DNA of 64,000 bases from Flavobacterium sp. (GTDB lineage: Bacteria > Bacteroidota > Bacteroidia > Flavobacteriales > Flavobacteriaceae), in the NCBI RefSeq assembly GCF_039595935.1, contig NZ_JBCNKR010000006.1:2886001-2950000 (forward strand). The letters are read 5' to 3'. Made by a program: the position numbers and the translations under genes. A model generated the notes under the pieces. The model was not told the origin of the DNA, did not search any database, and worked only from the letters and a program-made list of their open reading frames with translations. This document shows, in pieces, positions 16,361 to 24,578 of this stretch. Numbering within the stretch: the stretch's first letter is position 1; every line of letters begins with the position of its first letter.

Positions 16361-16556
16361 ATTGATGTAAAAATTATAAAAACTAAATTGGTTTATGGAA
16401 GTAAACTAATATACAATTCTACAATATTATATGATTTACCAACTTTTGCAGTCAGAAGAATTGTCGTTGTGTACTTTTTGACACTCCTGCAAACTATTAT
16501 TAGTGAATTATCATCTCTTTTTCTCAATTAGTCCGCTGGCATAATCAGAAAATGAT

Positions 16557-16581
16557 TTTGTGCAAGTGCCACTTGCACAAA
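16557..16581. repeat. 25-bp perfect palindrome
   Basis: TTTGTGCAAGTG and its complement CACTTGCACAAA flank a single C. No T tract follows, so it is not an obvious terminator. It contains ACTTGCA/TGCAAGT half-sites like those of the HxlR operator at 15586-15602, but in inverted order. It lies 274 bp upstream of the DUF1254 gene. Confidence 0.55.
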
Positions 16582-16741
16582 TTACCTAGAATCATCACAT
16601 TAGTTTACTTACTAAAGCATTATTTTAAAGAAAAAAAATAAAAGCAAGAATGATTTAAAGAAATTAGCTTCTTTTCAATTGAATTTGTTAGATGATTAGT
16701 CTGTGTTTTTATTCGGTTTCAGTTTGTATGCATGTATTTTG

Positions 16742-16777
16742 ATGTTTCAAATTATAATTTGCAACCATTTTTTTTGA
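16742..16777. repeat. Interspersed repeat C, copy 1
   Basis: A 36-bp stretch containing ATTATAATTTGCAACCA followed by a T run recurs at 55205-55240 with two differences. Both copies lie upstream of a plus-strand gene (DUF1254 here, cold-shock protein there). Confidence 0.6.
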
Positions 16778-16854
16778 TATTATAAAGCGCGCAGTTGTAA
16801 ATTTATGTTTCAAATAAACTGTAACATATAAGGATAATTTAATCAAACCATATC

Positions 16855-18387
16855 ATGACAAAGAAACTATTACAAATAGCCCTGCTATTTTTGCTAGCAG
16901 TTGGAGTAACGACTTCATGCAAAAAAAAATCCGATGAGGAAATCGTTAAAACAGAGGAAGCAGCAACAGTTGCAGCCGCTTTAGAAATAAAAAATACAGA
17001 AGCAGGCAGTGATTTTTCTCTAGTACTTCCAAAAAAGGAGAAAATGAGCGTAGAATACGCACAAAAACTAGGAGAGTTTGCCTACGTTTGGGCATGGCCA
17101 ATGATAAATATGCTAAACAGACGCACAGCCATAACCCAAGCGCCTAAGCCAGCTTATTTAAATGGCGTCTTGCCAGTAGCTCCTCAGGGACAATTGGCGA
17201 TGCTTAACGATTATATTACTCCAGATGAAACGTTTGTTACCTGTCCCAATCAGGATGTGGTTTATGGTCTTGGATTTTTTGATTTAGATTCACAGCCTGT
17301 AGTCGTTCAAGTTCCAGATTTTGGAGACCGTTTTTGGGTATATGCAATGTACGATCATAGAACAAATCAGTTTGGGCAATTGGGTAAGCCTTATGGCACC
17401 AAACCGGGATTTTATCTGTTAACCGGACCTAATTGGAAAGGTGAAACACCTAAAGGAATTACAGATGTTGTGAAATGTCCAACAACATTAGCAAATATTA
17501 TCCCTAGAGTATTCCAAAATGACTCAAAAGAAGACAAACAAGCCATTCAGGCTACCATAAATCAGATTGTTGCTTATCCTGCTGCTGAATTTGATGGTAA
17601 AATGAAAACTGTTATATATAAAAATCTGCCATCTATAAAAGGTCCAGCTTCTGATGGTAAAGAAACAAAATGGGTTGTTCCTGAAAAGTTTTTTGATGAA
17701 AATGAATTAGGTAAAGTGCTGGAAATTTTGCCTCCGCTTAAAGGGGAAGAAGAATTATATTCACAGCTTAAAGAATTATTGGCGGCAGCAAAATCAGATC
17801 CGGCAATAAAAGAAGCACTTGTTAAAACAGCTCAAAAAACAGAAGAAAGTATCATTCATAGTTTCTTTCTTTGGAAAAATAATGGAGTAGCAGCAGGAAA
17901 CGGGTGGAATCGTTCGTATTATAGTGCAGACTGGGAAGGTTCAGGAAGTTATGATTACTACAACAGAGCTGCAACTGCTAAATCAAACATGTTTGATAAC
18001 AGACCAAATGAGACACAGTATTTCTACACAGATAATGCTTCAGATAAAACGCAGCTGGACGGCAAGAATAATTATACGGTAACTTTTGCAAAAGGAGAAG
18101 AACCTCCTGTACAGGGATTTTGGTCGCTGACTTTGTACAATGAGCACCATTTATTTTCCAAAAATAAAATAAACCGATATTCACTAGGCACAAAAAACAA
18201 AGGCCTTAAAAAGAATGCAGATGGTTCTTTAACGATTTATGTAAGCTCAACATCTCCTGGAGCTGATAAGGAAAGCAATTGGCTTCCATCGCCAAGCGGA
18301 ACATTTTCATTATATATCCGCGCGTATTGGGGCAAAGAAGGAATTACCAAAGGCACATGGACGCCGCCAGCTATTGCAAAAATTTAA
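16855..18387 (+). CDS. DUF1254/DUF1214 lipoprotein A
   Basis: The 510-residue protein has a lipoprotein signal peptide (VTTSC, Cys at about residue 22), an N-terminal DUF1254 domain (VWAWPMINMLNRRTAI, CPNQDVVYGLGFFDLDSQPVVVQVPDF) and a C-terminal DUF1214 domain (GFWSLTLYNEHHLF, NRYSLGTKNKGL, NWLPSPSGTFSLYIRAYW). It is full length. The biochemical function of this two-domain family is not established. It heads a cluster with a second, frameshifted family member and a barrel protein, and is a clear paralogue of the protein encoded at 21206-22699. Confidence 0.92.
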   Translation: MTKKLLQIALLFLLAVGVTTSCKKKSDEEIVKTEEAATVAAALEIKNTEAGSDFSLVLPKKEKMSVEYAQKLGEFAYVWAWPMINMLNRRTAITQAPKPAYLNGVLPVAPQGQLAMLNDYITPDETFVTCPNQDVVYGLGFFDLDSQPVVVQVPDFGDRFWVYAMYDHRTNQFGQLGKPYGTKPGFYLLTGPNWKGETPKGITDVVKCPTTLANIIPRVFQNDSKEDKQAIQATINQIVAYPAAEFDGKMKTVIYKNLPSIKGPASDGKETKWVVPEKFFDENELGKVLEILPPLKGEEELYSQLKELLAAAKSDPAIKEALVKTAQKTEESIIHSFFLWKNNGVAAGNGWNRSYYSADWEGSGSYDYYNRAATAKSNMFDNRPNETQYFYTDNASDKTQLDGKNNYTVTFAKGEEPPVQGFWSLTLYNEHHLFSKNKINRYSLGTKNKGLKKNADGSLTIYVSSTSPGADKESNWLPSPSGTFSLYIRAYWGKEGITKGTWTPPAIAKI

Positions 18388-18420
18388 TAAATGATTTAGC
18401 AAATATTAAAAAGTTACCTT

Positions 18421-19979
18421 ATGAAAAAGAAAATTGTATTGGCAGTATTATCAATTGCACTATTTATAGGCTGCAAGGAAAATAAGACTACAGAAACGCA
18501 AACCACTTCATCAGATGGAAGTTCAAAATTTGATGAATTGGCCAATATGTCTTTTGAAGAAAACCGTCCAACAGAAGAACAGGCAAAAACTTTGGCAGAT
18601 GAATTATTATTTCAACGCGCTTGCCAGACCTATCTTTGGGCTTTGCCTTTAATCAATACAATTAGTATGAAAGAAGGTTCAGAAAAAAACTTTGGTGCAG
18701 GCTATAATGTTTTGCCAATATGGAAAAAACGATTGGATGCTAATACGTTAGTAACAACACCCAATTCAGATGTTATTTATGCAATGAGTTATGTTGATCT
18801 GGGTAAAGATGGACCAATCGTTTTTGAAGCACCGCCCATGTTGCAAGGAATTTTATTGGATTTTTGGCAACGTCCAATTCCAGTAGATGGAGGCAAATAT
18901 TTTGGAGATCTTGGCTTTTTTGGTCCAGATGCGGGTAAAGGAGGTAAATTTTTGATATTGCCACCAAATTACAAAGGAACCGTACCTTCAGGTTATTTTG
19001 TGTATCGTTCGCAAACTAATAATCTATTTATTTTCCTTCGTTCTTTTTATGAATTGCCTACCGAATTGACACCTGCAGTTTCTTTGGTAGAGAAATCTAA
19101 AATTTATCCTTTGGGTAAAGAAAGCAGTGCATTGCCAATGAAATTTCCGGATGCTTCGGGTGTAAAGGCGAATATGCTTCCGGCTCGTGATTTTTCAGCA
19201 TTCGAACAATTAAAACATCTTGTTGATACAGAAGATTCTGCAAACGTTGGTTCAGCAGACTGGCTAGGAATGTTGGCTTCATTGGGTATAATAAAAGGAC
19301 AGCCTTTTAATCCTGATCAGCATACTAAGGATATTCTTGATAAAGCAGCCAAAGCCGCTTATAGAATGAGTCGTGTAGTAGGTATGAGCAACAAAGTTAG
19401 TGGACGTTCGTTTTTAATGTATCCTGATCGCCAATGGGTAAATCCAATGACTGGCGCTACTCGCGATAATATTTCTGGGCCTTTTACGAAAGAGTTAGAC
19501 TGGAAACGTAAAGAAGGAGGATATATGGATCTTGATACACGTATATGGTTCTTTACGGATTATTATTCTTGGAGTCCTGGAATGGCATCGCAAACACCGG
19601 GTAAAGGTGCTAAATATGTGGTAGGTTTCCGCGATAAAGAAGGCAAATACCTTAATCCTTCTACAACGTACAAAGTAACACTTCCTGCAAATGTTCCGGC
19701 TGCTAATTTCTGGTCGCTAACACTTTACGAAGCGGAAATGCTTCTGGTTATGCTAATGGACAACCTTTCCCTTCACTTGGTTCAAAAGATAAACCGGTAC
19801 AAAATGCAGACGGTTCTACTGATTTATATGTTGGTCCAAAAGCACCAGAGGGTAAAACGAAAAATTGGCTAAAAACAATTCCGGGCAAAGGCTATTTCGC
19901 TATTCTACGTTTATATGGCCCAACCGAAAAAGCACTGGATAACTCTTGGGTGCCGGGCGATTTTGAAAAATTTGAATAG
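18421..19979 (+). pseudogene. DUF1254/DUF1214 lipoprotein B, frameshifted near the 3' end
   Basis: The frame from ATG 18421 encodes a lipoprotein (LFIGCKEN) with DUF1254 (TYLWALPLINTISM, TPNSDVIYAMSYVDLG) and most of DUF1214, but after FWSLTLYEAE it runs into unrelated sequence and stops at 19872. Re-reading from 19737 in the -1 register restores a conserved tail (YEAENASGYANGQPFP, then NWLKTIPGKGYFAILRLYGP) to a stop at 19977-19979. One A is missing from an A run at 19736-19738. Either a recent inactivating deletion or a sequencing error in a homopolymer; the intact tail argues that any inactivation is recent. It lies 33 bp after copy A, so both are one operon. Confidence 0.85.
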
Positions 19980-20016
19980 TTTGGTTAAACCTACATGACT
20001 AATAAAATGATAAGCA

Positions 20017-20826
20017 ATGAATTTAAAATCATATATTTTAATCTTTTTATTTAGTTTCTTTTGGCTTCCGGTTTTCAGCCAAGAGAATGAACCAGAAAAA
20101 ACTTCTATCGAAGAAATGAGCAAAAAAAGGCAAGATCCCGTAAGTGGTTTGCGAAGTGTTTTTCTGCAGGAGGTTTTATTGCCCGTTGCAGATGGCACAG
20201 CAAGTTCATTCTCGATACAACCCGTTTATCCTTTTAAATTAGGAAGTAATCTAAAATTAATAACGTATACCATTATTCCTTTTCAAAGTGTACCGCCTTT
20301 AACTCCTGGGGGTACACATGAAGGAGGAATGGGAAATATATTGTTTAACGGTTATTTTTCAAGCATTCAGAAAAAAGGAAAATTTAGTTGGGGAATAGGG
20401 CCAGCAATGCAAATTCCTACCCGAACAAATCCAGCTTTGGGAAGCAACCAATTGAGCATTGGGCCAACTGCTTTATTGTATCTAGCAGGAGATAAATTTT
20501 CAGGCGGAATTGTAGCGCAAAACTATTGGTCGCTCGGAGGTGATGAAGCAAATAAAGTAAATTCAGGAAGTATTCAATATATCGCTTATTATAACTTTTC
20601 TAAAGGATGGTTTATTGAAAGCAATGCTACGGTTGAAGTCAACTGGCTGGCATCAGACAATGATAAATGGCTGGTTCCCATTGGCGGAGGCCCAGGAAAA
20701 ACATTCCAAATAGGACAAAAAAGCAAACTTTTTTATTCTGCAGGCGCTCAAGCTTTTTATAATGTAGTGAGACCAGATTTAATCGGAAATTGGCAGGCTA
20801 TTTTTCAATTTCAAGTCATTTTTTGA
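20017..20826 (+). CDS. Outer-membrane beta-barrel/transporter-like protein
   Basis: The 269-residue protein has a signal peptide ending VFSQ, then DPVSGLRSVFLQEVLL and alternating amphipathic strands with FSWGIGPAMQIPTRTNPALGSNQLSIGPTAL, a pattern found in neuromedin-U-like or transporter-annotated barrel proteins. The final strand ends in Phe (QVIF), as in outer-membrane barrels. It follows the DUF1254 genes with about 37 bp spacing and probably belongs to their operon, suggesting that the DUF1254 proteins act at the envelope. Function unknown. Confidence 0.8.
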   Translation: MNLKSYILIFLFSFFWLPVFSQENEPEKTSIEEMSKKRQDPVSGLRSVFLQEVLLPVADGTASSFSIQPVYPFKLGSNLKLITYTIIPFQSVPPLTPGGTHEGGMGNILFNGYFSSIQKKGKFSWGIGPAMQIPTRTNPALGSNQLSIGPTALLYLAGDKFSGGIVAQNYWSLGGDEANKVNSGSIQYIAYYNFSKGWFIESNATVEVNWLASDNDKWLVPIGGGPGKTFQIGQKSKLFYSAGAQAFYNVVRPDLIGNWQAIFQFQVIF

Positions 20827-20829
20827 TTG

Positions 20830-20950
20830 CACGATAAGAAGCTGGGAAAAACTGGATTGGAAATATCCGAATGGAATGGTTTACAGTCAAAATGATGACA
20901 AAAGCTTCAGGATTTCCCTGTAGGACTACAAGTTACAGGTCATTTAAGCG
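20830..20950 (+). pseudogene. Remnant resembling an aldo/keto reductase N-terminus
   Basis: Bases around 20838-20875 encode KKLGKTGLEISEW, matching the start of aldo/keto reductases (KLGKTGLEIS), then a stop. Just after, another frame reads DFPVGLQVTGHLSGI and stops, which could be an amidase tail but is too short to trust. The stretch has no intact gene and appears to be fused debris. Confidence 0.45.
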
Positions 20951-21032
20951 GCATTTAGGGCTGGGTCCCGAACTCGAAATTATCTTGTTTTTTGTATAAC
21001 CTAATGTACTCTTTGGCATTTGTTTTTTTGTT

Positions 21033-21188
21033 GTGAAAGAGATTATAAAATCCCCTGCAGGTAAAGAATCAAATTGGATCCCAACGGATCCTAAAGGAAA
21101 ATTTGAAGTATTATTTAAGCTTTATGGCCCAGAAAAGCCTTTTTTTGAGAAGGCATGTACACTTGGAGATATAGAAGAGGTCAAATAA
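21033..21188 (+). pseudogene. C-terminal remnant of a DUF1214 protein
   Basis: Bases 21033-21188 read in one frame as KEIIKSPAGKESNWIP followed by TDPKGKFEVLFKLYGPEKPF and end EEVK-stop. This matches the DUF1214 C terminus (NWLP-x-G-x-F-x-L-x-LRLYGP) but lacks the rest of the gene. It lies just upstream of DUF1254 copy C, so a fourth family member was once present and was deleted. Confidence 0.8.
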
Positions 21189-21205
21189 TTAATATTGCTA
21201 AACCA

Positions 21206-22699
21206 ATGGAAAACAAACTCATTTGCCTGATCTTAATTGCTGTCTTGACGGCATGCAGTCAAAATAAAAACAGTGATGCGGAAGCATCAAATTCTTATGG
21301 AATTGACAGCCTAACGTCAGCTCAAGCAGTACGTCAGCTGCCAACGGGTCCCGACACGAATGTAAAAATCACCCGGGAATATGCCTCTTTGGCGGCTAAA
21401 GATGCCTATTTTTGGGCATGGCCATTAGTAAACATGTACAACCGCCGAATGGCTTTCAAGGATGTAAAAGAGCTGGCCTTGTCAGGGCCTCTTTTAATGG
21501 CTCCGCTCAATCAGTTTACCATGCTTACCGATTATGTGATACCTACGGAACGCGCTGTAGCCTGTCCAAATCAAGATGTGGTTTACGGTATTGGATGCCT
21601 TGCCTTGGACCAGTCGCCGGTGGTAATACAAGTGCCTGATTTTGGCGAGCGTTTCTGGGTATACCAGATAGTTGATCTGCGGACAGAAAGCTTCGCAAAA
21701 TTGGGAAAGATGTACGATAATAAACCGGGCTTTTATTTATTGGCAGGACCAAACTGGAAAGGCGAGGTGCCGAAAGGAATAATAGAAGTTTTCCGCTCGT
21801 CCACTAACACTGGATTGGTGGGACCCCGCGTTTTCTTGGATGACACGAAAGAAGACAGAAAAGCAATTCAGGAGGTATTGAAATCAGTGGTAATGTATCC
21901 CTTATCTGATTATGACGGCAAAATGAAAACTATTGATTGGGCCAATATTAAAAAAATTCCCGGAGGCAGCTCAGGGAAAGAAGAAGCTGTATGGGTAAAC
22001 CCCCAGACATTCTTTGAAGAGCTGCCTATTGTTCTGGCAGATGCAAAGCCATTGCCAGGCGAGGAGGCGAAATACAAGCAAATACTTGCTGTAATGGAAG
22101 CCGCCAAGAAAGACCCAAAACTGAAACAGGCGATGATCGATGCAGCTGTTGAAACAGAGCATCAGGTAATAAAGCCTTTAATGGAATTCCGCAACTGGGG
22201 GATCCAATTGCCATTTCACTGGTCAGGGGTAACAAACGGCGCGTCGTGGGGAACGGATTATTTCACGCGGACCGCGGTTGCCAAATCAAATATTCTGGTT
22301 AATGCACCTAATGAAACACGCTATTTTTATCAGGATCTGGATTCAGCAGGTATCCGATTGAACAGCTTGAACAAATATAAAATTACTTTTGCTAAAGGGC
22401 AGCTGCCACCTGTTAATGGATTTTGGTCGCTTACACTATATAATGAGCATCACTTTTTTGAGATTAATAAGCTCAACAGATATTCATTGGGAACAAAGAA
22501 CAAGGCAATGGTATACAATTCGGACGGTTCGCTGACCATTTATATTCAATCAGCTCCGACTGATGCGAAAACCCAAAACAACTGGCTCCCGGCTGTTGAA
22601 AAAGGAGATTTTTCGCTTTATCTCCGTACTTATTGGCCAAAGGAGGAAGTAGTAAATGGAAAATGGACTCCGCCAGCTATAATAAAAATAGCAAAATAG
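21206..22699 (+). CDS. DUF1254/DUF1214 lipoprotein C
   Basis: The 497-residue protein has a lipoprotein signal (ILIAVLTACSQ), a DUF1254 domain (FWAWPLVNMYNRRMAF, CPNQDVVYGIGCLALDQSPVVIQVPDF) and a DUF1214 domain (GFWSLTLYNEHHFF, NRYSLGTKNKAM, NNWLP, FSLYLRTYWPKEE). The frame extends upstream to 21155 but that part overlaps the remnant; ATG 21206 starts the signal peptide. It aligns along its length with copy A. Codons are visibly richer in G and C at third positions than copies A and B, suggesting separate acquisition rather than recent duplication. Confidence 0.92.
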   Translation: MENKLICLILIAVLTACSQNKNSDAEASNSYGIDSLTSAQAVRQLPTGPDTNVKITREYASLAAKDAYFWAWPLVNMYNRRMAFKDVKELALSGPLLMAPLNQFTMLTDYVIPTERAVACPNQDVVYGIGCLALDQSPVVIQVPDFGERFWVYQIVDLRTESFAKLGKMYDNKPGFYLLAGPNWKGEVPKGIIEVFRSSTNTGLVGPRVFLDDTKEDRKAIQEVLKSVVMYPLSDYDGKMKTIDWANIKKIPGGSSGKEEAVWVNPQTFFEELPIVLADAKPLPGEEAKYKQILAVMEAAKKDPKLKQAMIDAAVETEHQVIKPLMEFRNWGIQLPFHWSGVTNGASWGTDYFTRTAVAKSNILVNAPNETRYFYQDLDSAGIRLNSLNKYKITFAKGQLPPVNGFWSLTLYNEHHFFEINKLNRYSLGTKNKAMVYNSDGSLTIYIQSAPTDAKTQNNWLPAVEKGDFSLYLRTYWPKEEVVNGKWTPPAIIKIAK

Positions 22700-22741
22700 T
22701 TTTAAACTATAAACGGAGATATCATTATCGAAAAGGATTAA

Positions 22742-22765
22742 ATGATAAAATGATAAAATGATAAA
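22742..22765. repeat. Three tandem ATGATAAA octamers
   Basis: Three perfect 8-bp units lie just before the hairpin at 22771. They are too short for function to be assigned and may be a replication slippage product. Confidence 0.6.
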
Positions 22766-22770
22766 ATAAG

Positions 22771-22802
22771 AATGGCGCTAATTGTCTTCAATTGGCGCCA
22801 TT
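22771..22802 (+). terminator. Long hairpin after DUF1254 copy C
   Basis: AATGGCGCTAATTG / CAATTGGCGCCATT form a 14-bp stem (one G-T pair) with a TCTT loop. A TTTGGCTTTG tail is a weak T tract. It lies 72 bp past the stop codon and 8 bp before the TGACC edge of a repeat related to the 115-bp element. Confidence 0.6.
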
Positions 22803-22810
22803 TGGCTTTG

Positions 22811-22945
22811 TGACCTTACTGAACAATTTACAAACCATTTCATGAATGATTTAAAGAAATTAGCTTATTTTAAAGTGAATTTGTAAGATAATTATTTTGC
22901 ATTTTCACTTAGAAGCGGTTTGTATGTATCGTAGAGGTTAAAAGT
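22811..22945. repeat. Composite repeat: left half of element A plus repeat B
   Basis: TGACCTTACTGAACAATTTA and GATTTAAAGAAATTAGCTTA align with the left half of the 115-bp elements. Instead of the right half, the sequence continues into repeat B (22877-22945), which contains TTGTAAGATAATTATTTTG and AAGCGGTTTGTATGTATCG and recurs at 31127-31196. Confidence 0.65.
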
Positions 22946-23139
22946 TAAAAAGGTTATTTAAATATAATTGAATCTTTAAAGAATATTTATTAGATTAAAA
23001 TCCATAAGATTATTTGATTTATTATTACAAGAATTTGATTCAAATAATATTTAAAATTATATAAATCTTTGTACTAAATAAATATCAAAATTTGTTTAGG
23101 ACAGGAATTTTACTTGATGCTGGCGTTTTTTAACTTTGA
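22946..23139. other. A+T-rich spacer, nothing recognised
   Basis: With the preceding repeats this completes a 440-bp gap between convergent genes. I see no gene or clear hairpin in this part. Confidence 0.6.
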
Positions 23140-24324
23140 CTATTTATATTTTATATTAATGGAGATAATATCCGAAGTCATATTGGTGGTTCGGGTATAA
23201 TGCCCGTAACGTATCTCCAAGGTATTCCAGTGCTTAAGGCCAAAAATTCCGTTAAGCGGGGTAAATTTCATTCCCATTCCGAAAAAACTGCTGTCAAACT
23301 TAGACAAATCATAGTTGCTGGTGTAGTATTCATCAGCTGCAGTATGTTCCCCGTATGGTTTGAAATATTTCGTTCCGCTCTGGGTGTAATACCTGTAAAA
23401 TGGACTCAGGGAGAAAGCCTGAGTTAATTTCACCGGAATTTCAAGATCGGCTGTATGCGCTTTTAAGCTCCAGTCGTCAGTATAATATCTATAATAGGCA
23501 CGGATAATTACATTGTCTCCCATAAAATAACTGGCTCTGATCCCCAGTGGGATTTTAAGTCGTGTATCGGGCATTTTTTCCTGATGGACAGAACCATCTT
23601 GGAAATAAACCCTGTGAAAAGGAAGACTTAAATAGCCGTTCTGGCTGATAACATCCCCAACAAGTATGACCTGAAGATCTTTATTTATAACCTGAGAATA
23701 ACTCAAAGTTCCTGCAAAAGTATTACGGTTGGCGCTATCGTAGCCTTCCTGGCCAGGCGGTCTGAGTTCTACTGGCATAATCAGTTTCAATTGATCGATG
23801 AATGTCTGGAATTTAGCAGTAAATTCACCATTCCTGTCTTTTGTTTTTTGGGAAAAGCTGATGTTTCCTCCAAAGGACTGATAATCAAATTCGGTAGATG
23901 ATGAAATGCCGATTCCAAGTGTTCTTCCTTTTTCTTCATTTTCCCTCAGATAAGTCAGGGAAGGGTAGAAGCGGTTGTCTGAAGATGAAGCAGACGAATT
24001 TGCGCTCAAATCGATCATATCTGATGATGCAGAAGTATAATGGTCAATACCTGCCTCGATATCAAGGGTATGTTTTATTCCGGTTTCACCATATTTTACA
24101 AGCGTAACATCTATAGTATTCGCAATATCAGTAAGATGTTCAGAGCCAATTCCACCGGTAACAGCCGAATTATTTCCGTCCTGTTTATAGTAACTGGAAA
24201 CCAGATTTACCTCTTCCAATTTTAATTTTTTGCTTTTATAACCCGTAGAATCAGCAGGGACATTTTGCGCTCTTGTCTGAAACAAAGCCAGTAAGGCAAA
24301 TCCTGTAATGAATATTCTTTTCAT
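23140..24324 (-). CDS. DUF3570-family outer-membrane barrel protein
   Basis: The 394-residue protein has a signal peptide ending RAQ, a short N-terminal region (KKLKLEEVNLVSSYYKQDGNNSAV) and a barrel-like remainder with DUF3570 features: IANTIDVTLVKYG, LDIEAGIDHYTSASSDMIDL, YRYYTDDWSLKAHTADLEIPVKL and an IKYK end. It is the last gene of a four-gene minus-strand operon with thioredoxin, ApbE and DUF4266 proteins. The recurrent association with ApbE suggests an outer-membrane component of a flavin-based redox system. Function is not known experimentally to me. Confidence 0.88.
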   Translation of the reverse strand: MKRIFITGFALLALFQTRAQNVPADSTGYKSKKLKLEEVNLVSSYYKQDGNNSAVTGGIGSEHLTDIANTIDVTLVKYGETGIKHTLDIEAGIDHYTSASSDMIDLSANSSASSSDNRFYPSLTYLRENEEKGRTLGIGISSSTEFDYQSFGGNISFSQKTKDRNGEFTAKFQTFIDQLKLIMPVELRPPGQEGYDSANRNTFAGTLSYSQVINKDLQVILVGDVISQNGYLSLPFHRVYFQDGSVHQEKMPDTRLKIPLGIRASYFMGDNVIIRAYYRYYTDDWSLKAHTADLEIPVKLTQAFSLSPFYRYYTQSGTKYFKPYGEHTAADEYYTSNYDLSKFDSSFFGMGMKFTPLNGIFGLKHWNTLEIRYGHYTRTTNMTSDIISINIKYK

Positions 24325-24344
24325 TTTTTTTGATTGTGTGAAAA

Positions 24345-24578
24345 TTAGTTACAGCCGCAGCCACCGCCGCTTTTTCCTGAATTTGCCCCGGAAGCTCCTT
24401 CACGGTAGGATTGAAAACTGAGTTCTGTCTTTTCGATTTTCCTATTAGAAAGTACCATTTCAGAATCATTGATTTTTCCTTTCTGATATTCCTTTACCGA
24501 AGTACAGGACGCGGACAGTATGCCCATTAAAGCAATACTGCATAGAAGCACGAGATTTTTTTGCTTTGGCTTTTTCAT
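24345..24578 (-). CDS. DUF4266 small lipoprotein with Cys-rich tail
   Basis: This 77-residue lipoprotein (lipobox LSASC, Cys25; then TSVKEYQKG) ends in the DUF4266 signature SYREGASGA, a Gly/Ser linker and GGGCGCN. The start codon overlaps the ApbE stop codon by 4 bp, so translation is coupled. The stretch REGASGA resembles the Asp-Gly-x-Ser/Thr-Gly-Ala motif that ApbE modifies with FMN, which makes this protein the most likely substrate of its neighbour; that is inference. The two terminal cysteines could bind metal or form a disulfide handled by the operon thioredoxin. Confidence 0.9.
   Translation of the reverse strand: MKKPKQKNLVLLCSIALMGILSASCTSVKEYQKGKINDSEMVLSNRKIEKTELSFQSYREGASGANSGKSGGGCGCN

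Larger units (their letters stand above)
16033..16854. other. Gene-free 820-bp region rich in repeats
   Basis: No convincing coding region is present; the longest plus-strand frame (16310-16531) overlaps the 115-bp repeat and resembles nothing. The stretch holds repeat D copy 2 (16100-16142), a terminator-like hairpin, a 115-bp inverted-repeat-bounded element, a 25-bp palindrome, a weak copy of repeat B (about 16648-16740) and repeat C (16742-16777), all described separately. It looks like accumulated remnants of small mobile sequences. Confidence 0.7.

Noticed and set aside
16310..16531. Small plus-strand frame near repeat copy 1
   Set aside because: It begins inside the repeat, is Leu/Ile-rich by composition, and matches no family.
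22742..22765. Tandem octamers considered as a CRISPR or VNTR array
   Set aside because: There are only three 8-bp units without spacers; CRISPR is excluded.
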